The translations under genes and the position numbers were made by a program. Below are positions 1 to 6,600 of a stretch of 57,870 nt of DNA, piece after piece; within the stretch, counting starts at the first letter, position 1; every line of letters starts with the position of its first letter. The stretch lies in assembly GCA_945860125.1 (NCBI GenBank), contig CAMAPQ010000007.1, positions 1 to 57,870 on the forward strand, written 5' to 3'. The stretch comes from Klebsiella pneumoniae. GTDB lineage: Bacteria; Pseudomonadota; Gammaproteobacteria; Pseudomonadales; CAMAPQ01. The notes beneath the pieces are model-generated. The model saw only the letters and a program-made list of their open reading frames with translations. It ran no database searches and had not been told where the DNA came from.

Positions 1-215
1 TCTGTTTTGATCGCAATATCAATACCATCCATTTTACCTTCAATGACAATATCAATTAGCGCAATATCTGGTCGGTTGACATGAGCAGACCGCAAAGCTT
101 CTTCGCCACTTGAGGTAAGCCCGGTAATTATATAACCGAGATCTTCTAGTTCTTCCTTAAGATCTAAGGCAATCAATGCCTCATCTTCTAAAATGAGTAT
201 TTTAGTTTTATCCAT
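1..215 (-). CDS. Response regulator receiver domain, partial at the window edge
   Basis: Read on the minus strand from ATG at 215, this encodes a CheY-like receiver domain cut off by the window start, so only about 71 residues are visible. It begins MDKTKILILEDEALIAL, with the acidic pair ED of the phosphoacceptor pocket. Further on, PDIALIDIVIEGKMDGIDIA carries the likely phospho-Asp in LIDI. The output domain, if any, lies outside. The start overlaps the stop of the kinase remnant just upstream by ATGGATAA, so the two were once a coupled two-component operon. The frame has no internal stop, so the regulator looks intact although its partner is destroyed. Confidence 0.8.
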   Translation of the reverse strand, partial: MDKTKILILEDEALIALDLKEELEDLGYIITGLTSSGEEALRSAHVNRPDIALIDIVIEGKMDGIDIAIKT

Positions 216-373
216 TTAATCGTACCTCTGTAGGGAAGGTGAGTTTCACATAAAAGCCCTGTAGATGTTTCAGGAAAAGCATATTTAAAAGCATTCGAGA
301 TTAACTCATTGAGAATAAGCCCTAAAGGAATGGAAGCTTGCAGGCTAATTTGTACATGGTCAATGCGTAAGTT
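208..373 (-). pseudogene. Remnant of a sensor histidine kinase (C-terminal fragment, frameshifted)
   Basis: The minus strand encodes VQISLQASIPLGLILNELI followed by SNAFKYAFPE, which matches the N-box of HATPase domains in HisKA_2/HWE-type sensor kinases. After about ten more residues the frame runs off. A different frame then gives YVKLTFPTEVRLNG and a stop overlapping the response regulator start, which looks like the true kinase C-terminus. The G1/G2 part of the ATPase domain is therefore missing, by a deletion that also shifts frame. Upstream the frame meets a stop at 374-376, next to an IS-like end. This is a dead gene; the family call rests on the N-box alone. Confidence 0.6.
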
Positions 374-390
374 TTACTACAAATAGATTT

Positions 391-455
391 TATGCGCCAA
401 AGCGGATATTTCTACTTGGGGCAATAGCGGACATTTCTACTATTATGGTTTGACA
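391..455. mobile_element. Insertion-sequence end remnant with a repeated 16-bp motif
   Basis: Two near-identical 16-bp direct repeats, AGCGGATATTTCTACT (401-416) and AGCGGACATTTCTACT (426-441), lie 25 bp apart. The segment ends near TGTCAAACCATAA read on the minus strand. Several short direct repeats close to a TG-starting tip are typical of IS21-type ends, so I infer a solo IS end. No transposase is present. It sits where the histidine kinase is broken, so it probably marks the lesion. The family assignment is uncertain. Confidence 0.4.
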
Positions 456-553
456 AAAGAGATGGTTTGTCTAGGCTTCAAATGTAGTCGTGAAAGAGGT
501 AGGTAAATCGTGTGGTACACGCAACAGCCACGACTGGGCTTAAGGAGGAGAAA

Positions 554-1006
554 ATGAAGGAGAGAATTAGGGTTGGGCAGAGGCAACAGAAGACGCTTGT
601 TACCTTGCTGCTATCCTTGTTTTTATTAGGATCGAGTTTTGCATACGGTGAGGTTGTAGTCATTGGTCGTCCTGATATTAATGCGGGTAGCCTCACGAAG
701 GAACAGGTGAACGACATCTTCCTGGGTAAGTTAACGACGCTGCTGGATGGGATGGAGGTGAAGGTGCTTGATCAGAAGGAAGGCAGTGCCAGCAGAGATG
801 AATTTTATCAGGTGGCTGCCGGCAAGACGCAGAATCAGTTAAGGGCATACTGGACCAAGCTTGCCTTTACGGGTAAAGGCGTGTTACCGGAAGCGGTAGC
901 CGATGATAAGCAAGTCAAGGAGCGCGTGGCGGCCACGCCGGGTATGCTAGGCTACGTCAGTAATGCTGCCGTGGATGGTACGGTTAAGGTGTTGTGGAGG
1001 CCATGA
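554..1006 (+). CDS. Periplasmic PstS-like substrate-binding family protein (small)
   Basis: This is a 150-residue exported protein. An n-region rich in K and R is followed by LVTLLLSLFLLGSSFAYG, a clear Sec signal peptide. The mature part begins EVVVIGRPDINAGSLTKEQV and includes NDIFLGKLTTLLDG, RAYWTKLAFTGKG and TPGMLGYV, the pattern of small phosphate-binding-like periplasmic proteins. I chose ATG 554 because AAGGAGGAG lies just upstream; the frame is open from 512. The stop overlaps the next start as ATGA, so it is translationally coupled to the porin-like gene. The G+C is visibly higher than in neighbouring housekeeping genes, suggesting transfer. The ligand is unknown, and a regulatory or sensing role is equally possible. 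Confidence 0.7.
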   Translation: MKERIRVGQRQQKTLVTLLLSLFLLGSSFAYGEVVVIGRPDINAGSLTKEQVNDIFLGKLTTLLDGMEVKVLDQKEGSASRDEFYQVAAGKTQNQLRAYWTKLAFTGKGVLPEAVADDKQVKERVAATPGMLGYVSNAAVDGTVKVLWRP

Positions 1007-2145
1007 ACAGGTCAATCTTGGATAGGACGAAGAGAATAATGAGTAGGAAAAAATATGCTGGAGTATTCTTAGGCTTGGCGTTGACCTCAGCGGCTTCGAC
1101 AGTCTACGCCGTACAGTTCAATGCGTTTGCAGATATCAACTACAGCGGCAGCGATGCGGACAATACCACTAGCAGCTTTGCCTTGGGGGGGCTAGATTTG
1201 CACGCCAACCAGGATATCGATGCCAAGACGAGGGCCTTCGTGGAATACGTGTTTGAGGACCCAGGTACTGGGTTCATCCTTGACTTAGAGCGTCTGTATA
1301 TCGAGCGCAAGCTGTCTGATGATTTCAAGATATCAGTGGGACGCTTCCACTCACCCTTGGGTTACTGGAACAACACCTACCATCACGGCAAGCTGATGTA
1401 CGACACGGTTAATCGTCCCTCGTTCCTGGAATTCGAGGACGCTTCAACGGCAATCCTGCCCACGCATGTGGTTGGTCTTATAGGCAGCGGAAAAGTCGAA
1501 ACCGTGGGTGGGAAGATAGGCTACGATGTGGTTGCCGCCAATAACAGCTCACTGACGACCGATGGTTTTGTCACGCCCGCTAGCTTTGTGCCCGGCGAGA
1601 TAGGTATCAACAACAGTTCGTCTCAAAGTGAAAAGAAGCTCATTTTGGGGCGTGTGAGTTACAAACCCAACCTCATCTCCCTCGAGGTCGGTGTGTTCGG
1701 CATGAACAACCCAGTTATAGAAGCCGGTGGTGGTGCTGGCTCGGCGGCGCCTGAAGGCTCTGAGCTCATCAGCCAGCGGGTGCTGGGTTTCGATGTCCAC
1801 TACGACAACAAAAAGTTCGATGCAATGGCGGAGTATTACAACTTCAATAATGACGACAGTGTCGGCACTTCCGGCAGTCATGATGCGACGGCCTACTTTG
1901 TCCAGTTTGGCTATAAGGTAACGTCTCAGTTCAAGACAGTATACCGTCACGAGTCGTTGACCTTCGAATCTACGGACCCCTATTTTCAGTATCTCGGCCG
2001 TGGGGAGGGAACCCACGACATCATCGCCCTGCGTTATGACCTGGATGAGAGCAATGCTATCAAGCTGGGGATCGATTACTACGATTCGAAGCTTGCCTAT
2101 ACCGAAACTGCGTACACTCTGCAGTGGGCATTCATGCTGTTCTAG
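1003..2145 (+). CDS. Outer-membrane porin-like beta-barrel protein
   Basis: This protein of about 380 residues has a signal peptide (RKKYAGVFLGLALTSAASTVYA) followed by alternating short polar and aromatic strands. Repeated glycine and aspartate turns are present, and the protein ends in a phenylalanine (LQWAFMLF), the usual C-terminal signature of outer-membrane barrels. Phrases such as KISVGRFHSPLGYWNN and YHHGKLMYDTVNRPS are typical of porins found next to PstS-like proteins. ATG 1003 overlaps the upstream stop; ATG 1039 would give a tidier signal peptide. Higher G+C than the flanking genes again suggests acquisition as a two-gene unit. Substrate specificity cannot be read from the sequence. 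Confidence 0.7.
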   Translation: MNRSILDRTKRIMSRKKYAGVFLGLALTSAASTVYAVQFNAFADINYSGSDADNTTSSFALGGLDLHANQDIDAKTRAFVEYVFEDPGTGFILDLERLYIERKLSDDFKISVGRFHSPLGYWNNTYHHGKLMYDTVNRPSFLEFEDASTAILPTHVVGLIGSGKVETVGGKIGYDVVAANNSSLTTDGFVTPASFVPGEIGINNSSSQSEKKLILGRVSYKPNLISLEVGVFGMNNPVIEAGGGAGSAAPEGSELISQRVLGFDVHYDNKKFDAMAEYYNFNNDDSVGTSGSHDATAYFVQFGYKVTSQFKTVYRHESLTFESTDPYFQYLGRGEGTHDIIALRYDLDESNAIKLGIDYYDSKLAYTETAYTLQWAFMLF

Positions 2146-2171
2146 TCCATCTGGTCATGGGCAATAAAGAC

Positions 2172-2365
2172 GGTTCTGTCGCATTAATGGCAGCAGCAGA
2201 GGTATAGGTTAAACTGTCTACCTTAAAAACAAGAGGTACGATATGGGTGATATAAAAAGAATGAGATTTCCTATCGATATAATCTTGGTATGCATTCGTT
2301 GGTATGCAGCGTACCTCTTTACCATCATACTTTCCCCCAAATTATTCATCATAAGATTTTGCTGA
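2172..2365 (+). mobile_element. 5' remnant of an IS6-family-like insertion sequence
   Basis: GGTTCTGTCGCAT at 2172-2184 resembles the IS6/IS26 terminal repeat. It is followed by a short frame from ATG 2243 to a stop at 2365. The frame encodes MGDIKRMRFPIDIILVCIRW and then YAAYL, which matches the N-terminus of IS6-type transposases (KRxRFPxxIIxxAVRWY). After about 25 residues the similarity is lost, and the DDE domain and the right end are absent. The element is therefore a fossil and cannot move by itself. The assignment rests on the N-terminal motif plus the terminal repeat. Confidence 0.6.
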
Positions 2366-2673
2366 AAAACGGCTTTTTTACCGCACTGCCATCGTACATA
2401 AATTTGAGCCAGCCAAATTACCGTTATTAACCAGGATTTAAAGTGGATGATAATTTGGTAAGAAATGTTAGGATTGTTCGATTGTATTGGGGTAAGTTAC
2501 AGGAAGCATGAAGAATGAATTAGTGCATCATCATGCATTATGAACACGCTTAATCGCCAAAGCTTCAGTTAGAGAATATATTAGTGCACCGATATAATTT
2601 TTTTCGGTAAGAAGTGGTTTATATTTTACGACTATAAAATAAACTTGGTGATGAAGCGTAAATTATATTCAAA
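2366..2673. other. Gene-poor AT-rich spacer between the IS remnant and the integrase
   Basis: No coding region is recognisable here. The stretch contains a duplicated ATTAGTGCA near 2519 and 2581 and a small palindrome TGCAT-catc-ATGCA. These could be arm-type integrase sites or decayed insertion material. I did not find a copy of the tmRNA 3' end here. Confidence 0.4.
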
Positions 2674-4446
2674 TTATTTTTTTAATACTTTGGCTTTAAA
2701 ATTACTCCATTTTATATGCGATAAATCGATTCCGTAATCGAGATTATTAAGCGTTTGTAGTTTGATTTCTACGGAAAGCTGTTTGTTCCCATATTGTTGC
2801 GTTTGAGAAAGATTGGATTCATGTCCAACTAAATCAGCTACTTTAGGTAGCTCAACTCCCGATGTATTTTTAAGATTTTCAATAAAAGTATGTCGAAAGC
2901 AGTGAAAGTTTTTAGATTGAGGCGGAGTATTTTCGGTCTTAACACCTACTCGACCCAAATAGCCTAAATCATATTTTCCGTTAGGTCTTTTATCAAATTT
3001 AGAAAACCAACGAGAGGCTTCTTTGGCATAGCCACTTTTTGTTGAAAATTTAAGCTCGGGAAATAATCTGCCGTGTTTCTGAGAAGAAAGTAACTTATTA
3101 TACTCAATAAACCCAGCATTAATTATTGCTTGGTGAATTGGTACAACCCTAATGCTGTTATGAGTTTTGACCTTTTTATCCTGAGCATTTTCATTAATGG
3201 AGATGAGATAGCATTGATGATCTTTATCAAAAGAAATATCGCTTAATCTAAGGCTGCAGATTTCGTTTAATCGGGCACCAGTAAACGCTCCAAGCAAAGG
3301 CAGCCAAAATTGGTAGGAGAAAATTTTAAGGCCTTCACAAGGCTGGTCATTATAAATATAACCCTTAAATATTTTATTAAGCTCTTCTTTAGTAAAGAAT
3401 TCTCTTTGAGTTTGTGGCGTCTTGGTATAAGTGTAATCAAGCCAATCTAATAAATTAGTGGATGAATAATTGTTTTTGTAAGCAAAGTCTAGTAATGCGC
3501 CAAACTGTATGAAATATTTTGAGGCTGTTGTAATTGCGATTTTTTCAAAAGGGTGGTTGGCGTCACGAATAACCTCTACTTCCTGTGTGTAAGCTTTTTG
3601 CCAATTTATTTTGCGTAGATTTTTTGGAAGATTATAAGTCCAATTTTTGCAGTCAATAATGTCTTGAGTAGTTATTTGATTGAAATGTTTATTATTAAGC
3701 AGTAAAGAAAAGTGCTCTAGCTTTTTTCGGTAGTCATCAATACTAGTGTCATTTGGTGCGTTTTTACCCTTGGTTATTTTCAAGGATTTTAAGTAGTCCT
3801 CGGCTACTGTAAGGAATGCTGCCTGCTTTATTTGGTTTTGAGGCTCGTATTGTGTAGTTGCCATGGACTTATATTTTTCGTGACGAGTCCCTAGCATGTC
3901 CTCGACTTTTTGCAGTTCTCCCTTGACTTTGCAGACGACTAGCTCTTTTATAAGAATGTCTATGCTATCCACATGGCGTTTAAATTGATTTAGGCTCACA
4001 AGATCGCTGTTAGGGCTTATTTCGAGAAAATTTAGGACTGCCGAAAAATAGCTTCTGTTGTCTTTTGATTGATCAGCTGAAGTTGATATTGCAAGGCTTT
4101 TAAATTCATCAATTATTTGTTGAAAATCGTTAATAAGTGATTGTTTTTTATACTGACTTGGTTCCACGCGGGACCTATCAATCTGATGCATTTTAAATTC
4201 AAAATACTCTAGTGCTGCTTGGTTAACATTGTCAGTCGTAAGGTTTCGCATGAGGTAATCAATCATCATTAAGGTTTTTTGATACTCGTTGCTTATGAGT
4301 ATAGATTGACGTTCAGCGATACTAGGGTCGTGTGTAAGAAGTGATTTTTTAATACTTTTACGTTTAAGCGTTGCCTGAAGGTGGAGGGGAATAGCGGCCC
4401 TGAAGTAATAAATTCCGTGTCTAGATTTAAATAGACACCTCGGCAA
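2674..4446 (-). CDS. Tyrosine recombinase / phage-type integrase next to ssrA
   Basis: This site-specific recombinase has about 590 residues. The N-terminus (CLFKSRHGIYYFRAAIP, then KKSLLTHDP) is the usual start of island integrases. The catalytic domain shows GARLNEICSLRL (Arg I), HCFRH (HxxR), DLVGHES (the second His) and TQQYGNK with the nucleophilic Tyr. The frame stays open up to GTG 4566, inside the tmRNA gene. That extension encodes tmRNA sequence, so I prefer TTG 4446 just before the conserved N-terminus, although no strong ribosome-binding site is visible. The gene runs away from the tmRNA 3' end, as expected for an integrase that uses ssrA as its attachment site. It is more AT-rich than its neighbours and looks full length. 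Confidence 0.85.
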   Translation of the reverse strand: MPRCLFKSRHGIYYFRAAIPLHLQATLKRKSIKKSLLTHDPSIAERQSILISNEYQKTLMMIDYLMRNLTTDNVNQAALEYFEFKMHQIDRSRVEPSQYKKQSLINDFQQIIDEFKSLAISTSADQSKDNRSYFSAVLNFLEISPNSDLVSLNQFKRHVDSIDILIKELVVCKVKGELQKVEDMLGTRHEKYKSMATTQYEPQNQIKQAAFLTVAEDYLKSLKITKGKNAPNDTSIDDYRKKLEHFSLLLNNKHFNQITTQDIIDCKNWTYNLPKNLRKINWQKAYTQEVEVIRDANHPFEKIAITTASKYFIQFGALLDFAYKNNYSSTNLLDWLDYTYTKTPQTQREFFTKEELNKIFKGYIYNDQPCEGLKIFSYQFWLPLLGAFTGARLNEICSLRLSDISFDKDHQCYLISINENAQDKKVKTHNSIRVVPIHQAIINAGFIEYNKLLSSQKHGRLFPELKFSTKSGYAKEASRWFSKFDKRPNGKYDLGYLGRVGVKTENTPPQSKNFHCFRHTFIENLKNTSGVELPKVADLVGHESNLSQTQQYGNKQLSVEIKLQTLNNLDYGIDLSHIKWSNFKAKVLKK

Positions 4447-4470
4447 GGTGGTACAGTTCTTTGTACCACC
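4447..4470. promoter_or_regulatory. 9-bp inverted repeat directly upstream of the integrase
   Basis: The arms GGTGGTACA and TGTACCACC are perfectly complementary around a 6-bp loop. The repeat sits immediately before the preferred TTG start of the integrase and about 50 bp from the tmRNA 3' end. It could be an operator for integrase control, a recombinase or excisionase binding site, or an mRNA hairpin masking the start. Only the symmetry is visible in the sequence. Confidence 0.5.
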
Positions 4471-4520
4471 CCGAGTGGAATCGGCGCTATCCTCAAAAAA
4501 GTTGTTTAAAATCAATGAAA

Positions 4521-4883
4521 TGGTGGAGGCGGCGGGAATTGAACCCGCGTCCGTTGGTAATCCCACGTGAGCTCTACATGTTTAGCAATGTCAATTATTT
4601 TAACGCGGCACTACCCGACAGGCAGGGCGTGATACGTGAGCCCAAGTTTAGTTTAGCTGCAAAACCTTAAGACACATTTTGCGGCGATCTTATGAATTTA
4701 TGACCGACTCTTTCAACCCACAAGCAGATATCAGAGACGGACCAGTTAGGCCGCGAGGGCTACTGGTGTGTACGATTCGTCGTTTGCGACTATTTTAAAA
4801 TGCAACAGATGATTTACGAGATCCATCACACTCTCGACATGCACCCAAAAGTTCATAGCCACCGTCGAAGCCAGATCGCCCCC
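4521..4883 (-). ncRNA. ssrA: tmRNA (ssrA)
   Basis: The minus strand begins GGGGGCGATCTGGCTTCGAC and ends with the tRNA-like TTCAATTCCCGCCGCCTCCACCA split across the T arm and acceptor, with CCA encoded, giving about 363 nt. The resume signal TAGTCGCAAACGACGAA leads into a tag frame at 4787-4746 encoding ANDESYTPVALAA and a stop. The RNA rescues stalled ribosomes with SmpB, whose gene lies just upstream in the same orientation. The 3' end is intact although an integrase gene abuts it. That is the usual result of insertion into ssrA that regenerates the acceptor arm. Confidence 0.96.
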
Positions 4884-4890
4884 AAAAACG

Positions 4891-4918
4891 TATTTACTTA
4901 CTTTTGCGTTGAGATAAG
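4891..4918 (-). promoter_or_regulatory. Probable ssrA promoter
   Basis: On the minus strand TAAATA lies 7 nt before the GGGGG 5' end of the tmRNA, a good -10 position. The -35 element is weak (CTTATC at 16-bp spacing). The position relative to a precisely defined RNA 5' end is the main support. Confidence 0.45.
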
Positions 4919-4972
4919 TGTAATAGATAAATGCAGGAATAAATACGACCCAGGCACATTTAATTTGTATTT

Positions 4973-5476
4973 TTATTGTTTTGCGTCATGTTTCATCACG
5001 CGCTGCTTCTCTCTTTGCCAGTCTCTGTCTTTTTCTGACTCTCTTTTATCATGAAGTTGCTTCCCTTTAGCTAGTGCTATCTGGCACTTTACTAGGTTAC
5101 CTTTCCAGTAAAGTGATACGGGTACGCATGTATAGCCTTTCTTTTGAATGCTACCAATGAGTTTTTCAATTTCTCTTTTTTTTAGTAATAATTTTCTATC
5201 TCTCAATGGCGCTGTATAAACATGAGTGCTAGCTGTATTGAGTGGCGTAATATTGCTTCCAAATAGCCATGCTTCACCGTTGCGTAAAAGTACATACGCA
5301 TCACTAATATTGGCTTTTCCTGCCCTCATACTTTTCACTTCCCAGCCGAGAAGCGCTAAGCCTGCCTCAAATTTTTCTTCAAGAAAATACTCATGGCTTG
5401 CCTTACGATTTGCAGCAATTTGAATGGTTTTAACTTTGTTTTTTTCGGCGGGTTTTTTTATGTTTGGTTTGTTCAT
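4973..5476 (-). CDS. smpB: SsrA-binding protein SmpB
   Basis: SmpB binds the tRNA-like domain of tmRNA and brings it to stalled ribosomes. The 167-residue protein contains the conserved [20 protein letters not shown] block, [20 protein letters not shown] and [23 protein letters not shown], and ends in the basic tail that enters the ribosome. It is slightly longer than usual because of a lysine-rich N-terminal extension ([14 protein letters not shown]). It lies upstream of its partner ssrA on the same strand, separated by a spacer that holds the ssrA promoter. On the other side it is divergent from rnfH; the toxin-like gene ratA, normally found there, is absent. Confidence 0.96.
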   Translation of the reverse strand: MNKPNIKKPAEKNKVKTIQIAANRKASHEYFLEEKFEAGLALLGWEVKSMRAGKANISDAYVLLRNGEAWLFGSNITPLNTASTHVYTAPLRDRKLLLKKREIEKLIGSIQKKGYTCVPVSLYWKGNLVKCQIALAKGKQLHDKRESEKDRDWQREKQRVMKHDAKQ

Positions 5477-5592
5477 AGTGTGAGTATATCAAATAAAGTT
5501 ATAAAGTAATTATTACCGTCAGGTTTCGTGGCACAATCATCTTAAAAAGTAACGGGTCGTATCTGCAAGTACAGCGAGGAGAAGTGAGTGTG

Positions 5593-5925
5593 ATGCCAGA
5601 TGATGCACAGGAATCCGCGTTAATTAATGTTGAAGTTGCCTATGCCAGCCCCGCTGAGCAGCGTGTTATAGCTTGTCAAGTGAAGAGGGGTGAGACGATG
5701 TTAAGTGCTGTGATACAGTCGGGCATATTATCAGAGTTTCCGCAGATTGATCTTGAAAAGAGTGCGCTAGGTATCTACGGGAAATTAGAAAATTCACGCA
5801 GCCTTCGTCTATTGCGTGAGGGAGATCGTGTTGAGATTTATAGGCCTTTGCTGATTGATCCAAAAGAAGCAAGAAAGAAACGAGCAGAAAAATTGAAAAG
5901 TGCGCGCCGAGAAGATGATGAATAA
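5593..5925 (+). CDS. rnfH: RnfH / UPF0125 family protein
   Basis: This is a small ubiquitin-fold protein of the RnfH family, about 110 residues, whose exact function is unclear. The diagnostic features are the start VEVAYASPAEQRVIACQVKR, a central IYGKLENSRSLRLLREGDRVEIYRPL and a basic C-terminal tail PKEARKKRAEK. ATG 5593 is preferred because GAGGAG lies about 13 bases upstream; an in-frame GTG exists at 5584. In many gammaproteobacteria the order is smpB-ratA-rnfH-bamE. Here the neighbours are the same but ratA is missing, so rnfH starts about 100 bp from smpB. It converges on bamE. Confidence 0.93.
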   Translation: MPDDAQESALINVEVAYASPAEQRVIACQVKRGETMLSAVIQSGILSEFPQIDLEKSALGIYGKLENSRSLRLLREGDRVEIYRPLLIDPKEARKKRAEKLKSARREDDE

Positions 5926-5951
5926 TCTTTTTTAGTTTGGACGTTTTATTT

Positions 5952-6344
5952 TCAACGATTCTGATTTGGTAGTTCAAATAGTTCTGCTTCTTCTGCGGGC
6001 GTTGTTCCTATATGGCGAACGTAGCGATCTGCCTCAAAGAAAACCTGTAGATGAAAGTGCTTGGGTATTTTTGCCCCTTTTCTTTCTTCGTAAAGATAAT
6101 CCCAGCGATCTGGATGGAACGTATCTTGTCCAAGCGGCGTTCCTAAAACATAAAGGACTTGCTTGCGAGTCATTCCTGGCTTTAATTGAGAAAGTACGGT
6201 GGGCGTGACAACGTTACCCTGGTTTACTCTTATCTTGTATACTCTTGGGAATGAGTGTTGGCAGGCAGTAATTTGGCCAATACAAAAAAAGAGTAGCAGT
6301 ATGTTAAGTATTTTTTTTACAAGAATTTTTTTGCGTAAGATCAT
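5952..6344 (-). CDS. bamE: Outer membrane assembly lipoprotein BamE
   Basis: BamE (SmpA/OmlA) is the small lipoprotein of the BAM complex that folds outer-membrane barrels. The 130-residue product has a lysine-rich start, a hydrophobic run ILLLFFCIGQ and a lipobox ITAC. The family core VVTPTVLSQLKPGMTRKQVLYVLGTP and WDYLYEERKG follow. It converges on rnfH. In related genomes fur is often the divergent neighbour; here the divergent gene is nuoG, reached through about 250 bp without a gene. Confidence 0.95.
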   Translation of the reverse strand: MILRKKILVKKILNILLLFFCIGQITACQHSFPRVYKIRVNQGNVVTPTVLSQLKPGMTRKQVLYVLGTPLGQDTFHPDRWDYLYEERKGAKIPKHFHLQVFFEADRYVRHIGTTPAEEAELFELPNQNR

Positions 6345-6600
6345 AATAAAGTTTGCGTCCTGTTTTAGCGGGAAGTCGACATTCTAGATTAAATATTGTC
6401 TGTCTGTAATCTCAAATCCACGATTAATTTGATGTATGTTGTGATTCTCCTCGTTCTTTGCTGTTTTTTTGTTTGAAGTTTGCAGAATAAATTATGCGGC
6501 ATAGGTTTATTTTGCCTTAATCTTTGACTACTATTGCAAACCATAAGTTAATGCAGAATTTTTGTGCGTGCTTCAGCGATTTAAGTGAGATAAATAATAC

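Noticed and set aside
1549-2016. Minus-strand 155-residue ORF inside the porin gene
   Set aside because: It is a shadow of the G+C-richer porin reading frame and has no plausible domain.
4461-4670. Plus-strand ORF of 69 residues with the string RRRELNPRPLV
   Set aside because: It overlaps the tRNA-like end of the tmRNA on the opposite strand; this peptide is a familiar spurious translation of tRNA-type 3' ends.
4800-5054. Plus-strand 84-residue ORF
   Set aside because: It lies over the 5' part of tmRNA and the end of smpB and shows no protein features.
6345-6600. Possible promoter before nuoG (TTGACT near 6525)
   Set aside because: No acceptable -10 hexamer at the right spacing; a promoter must exist but I cannot place it.
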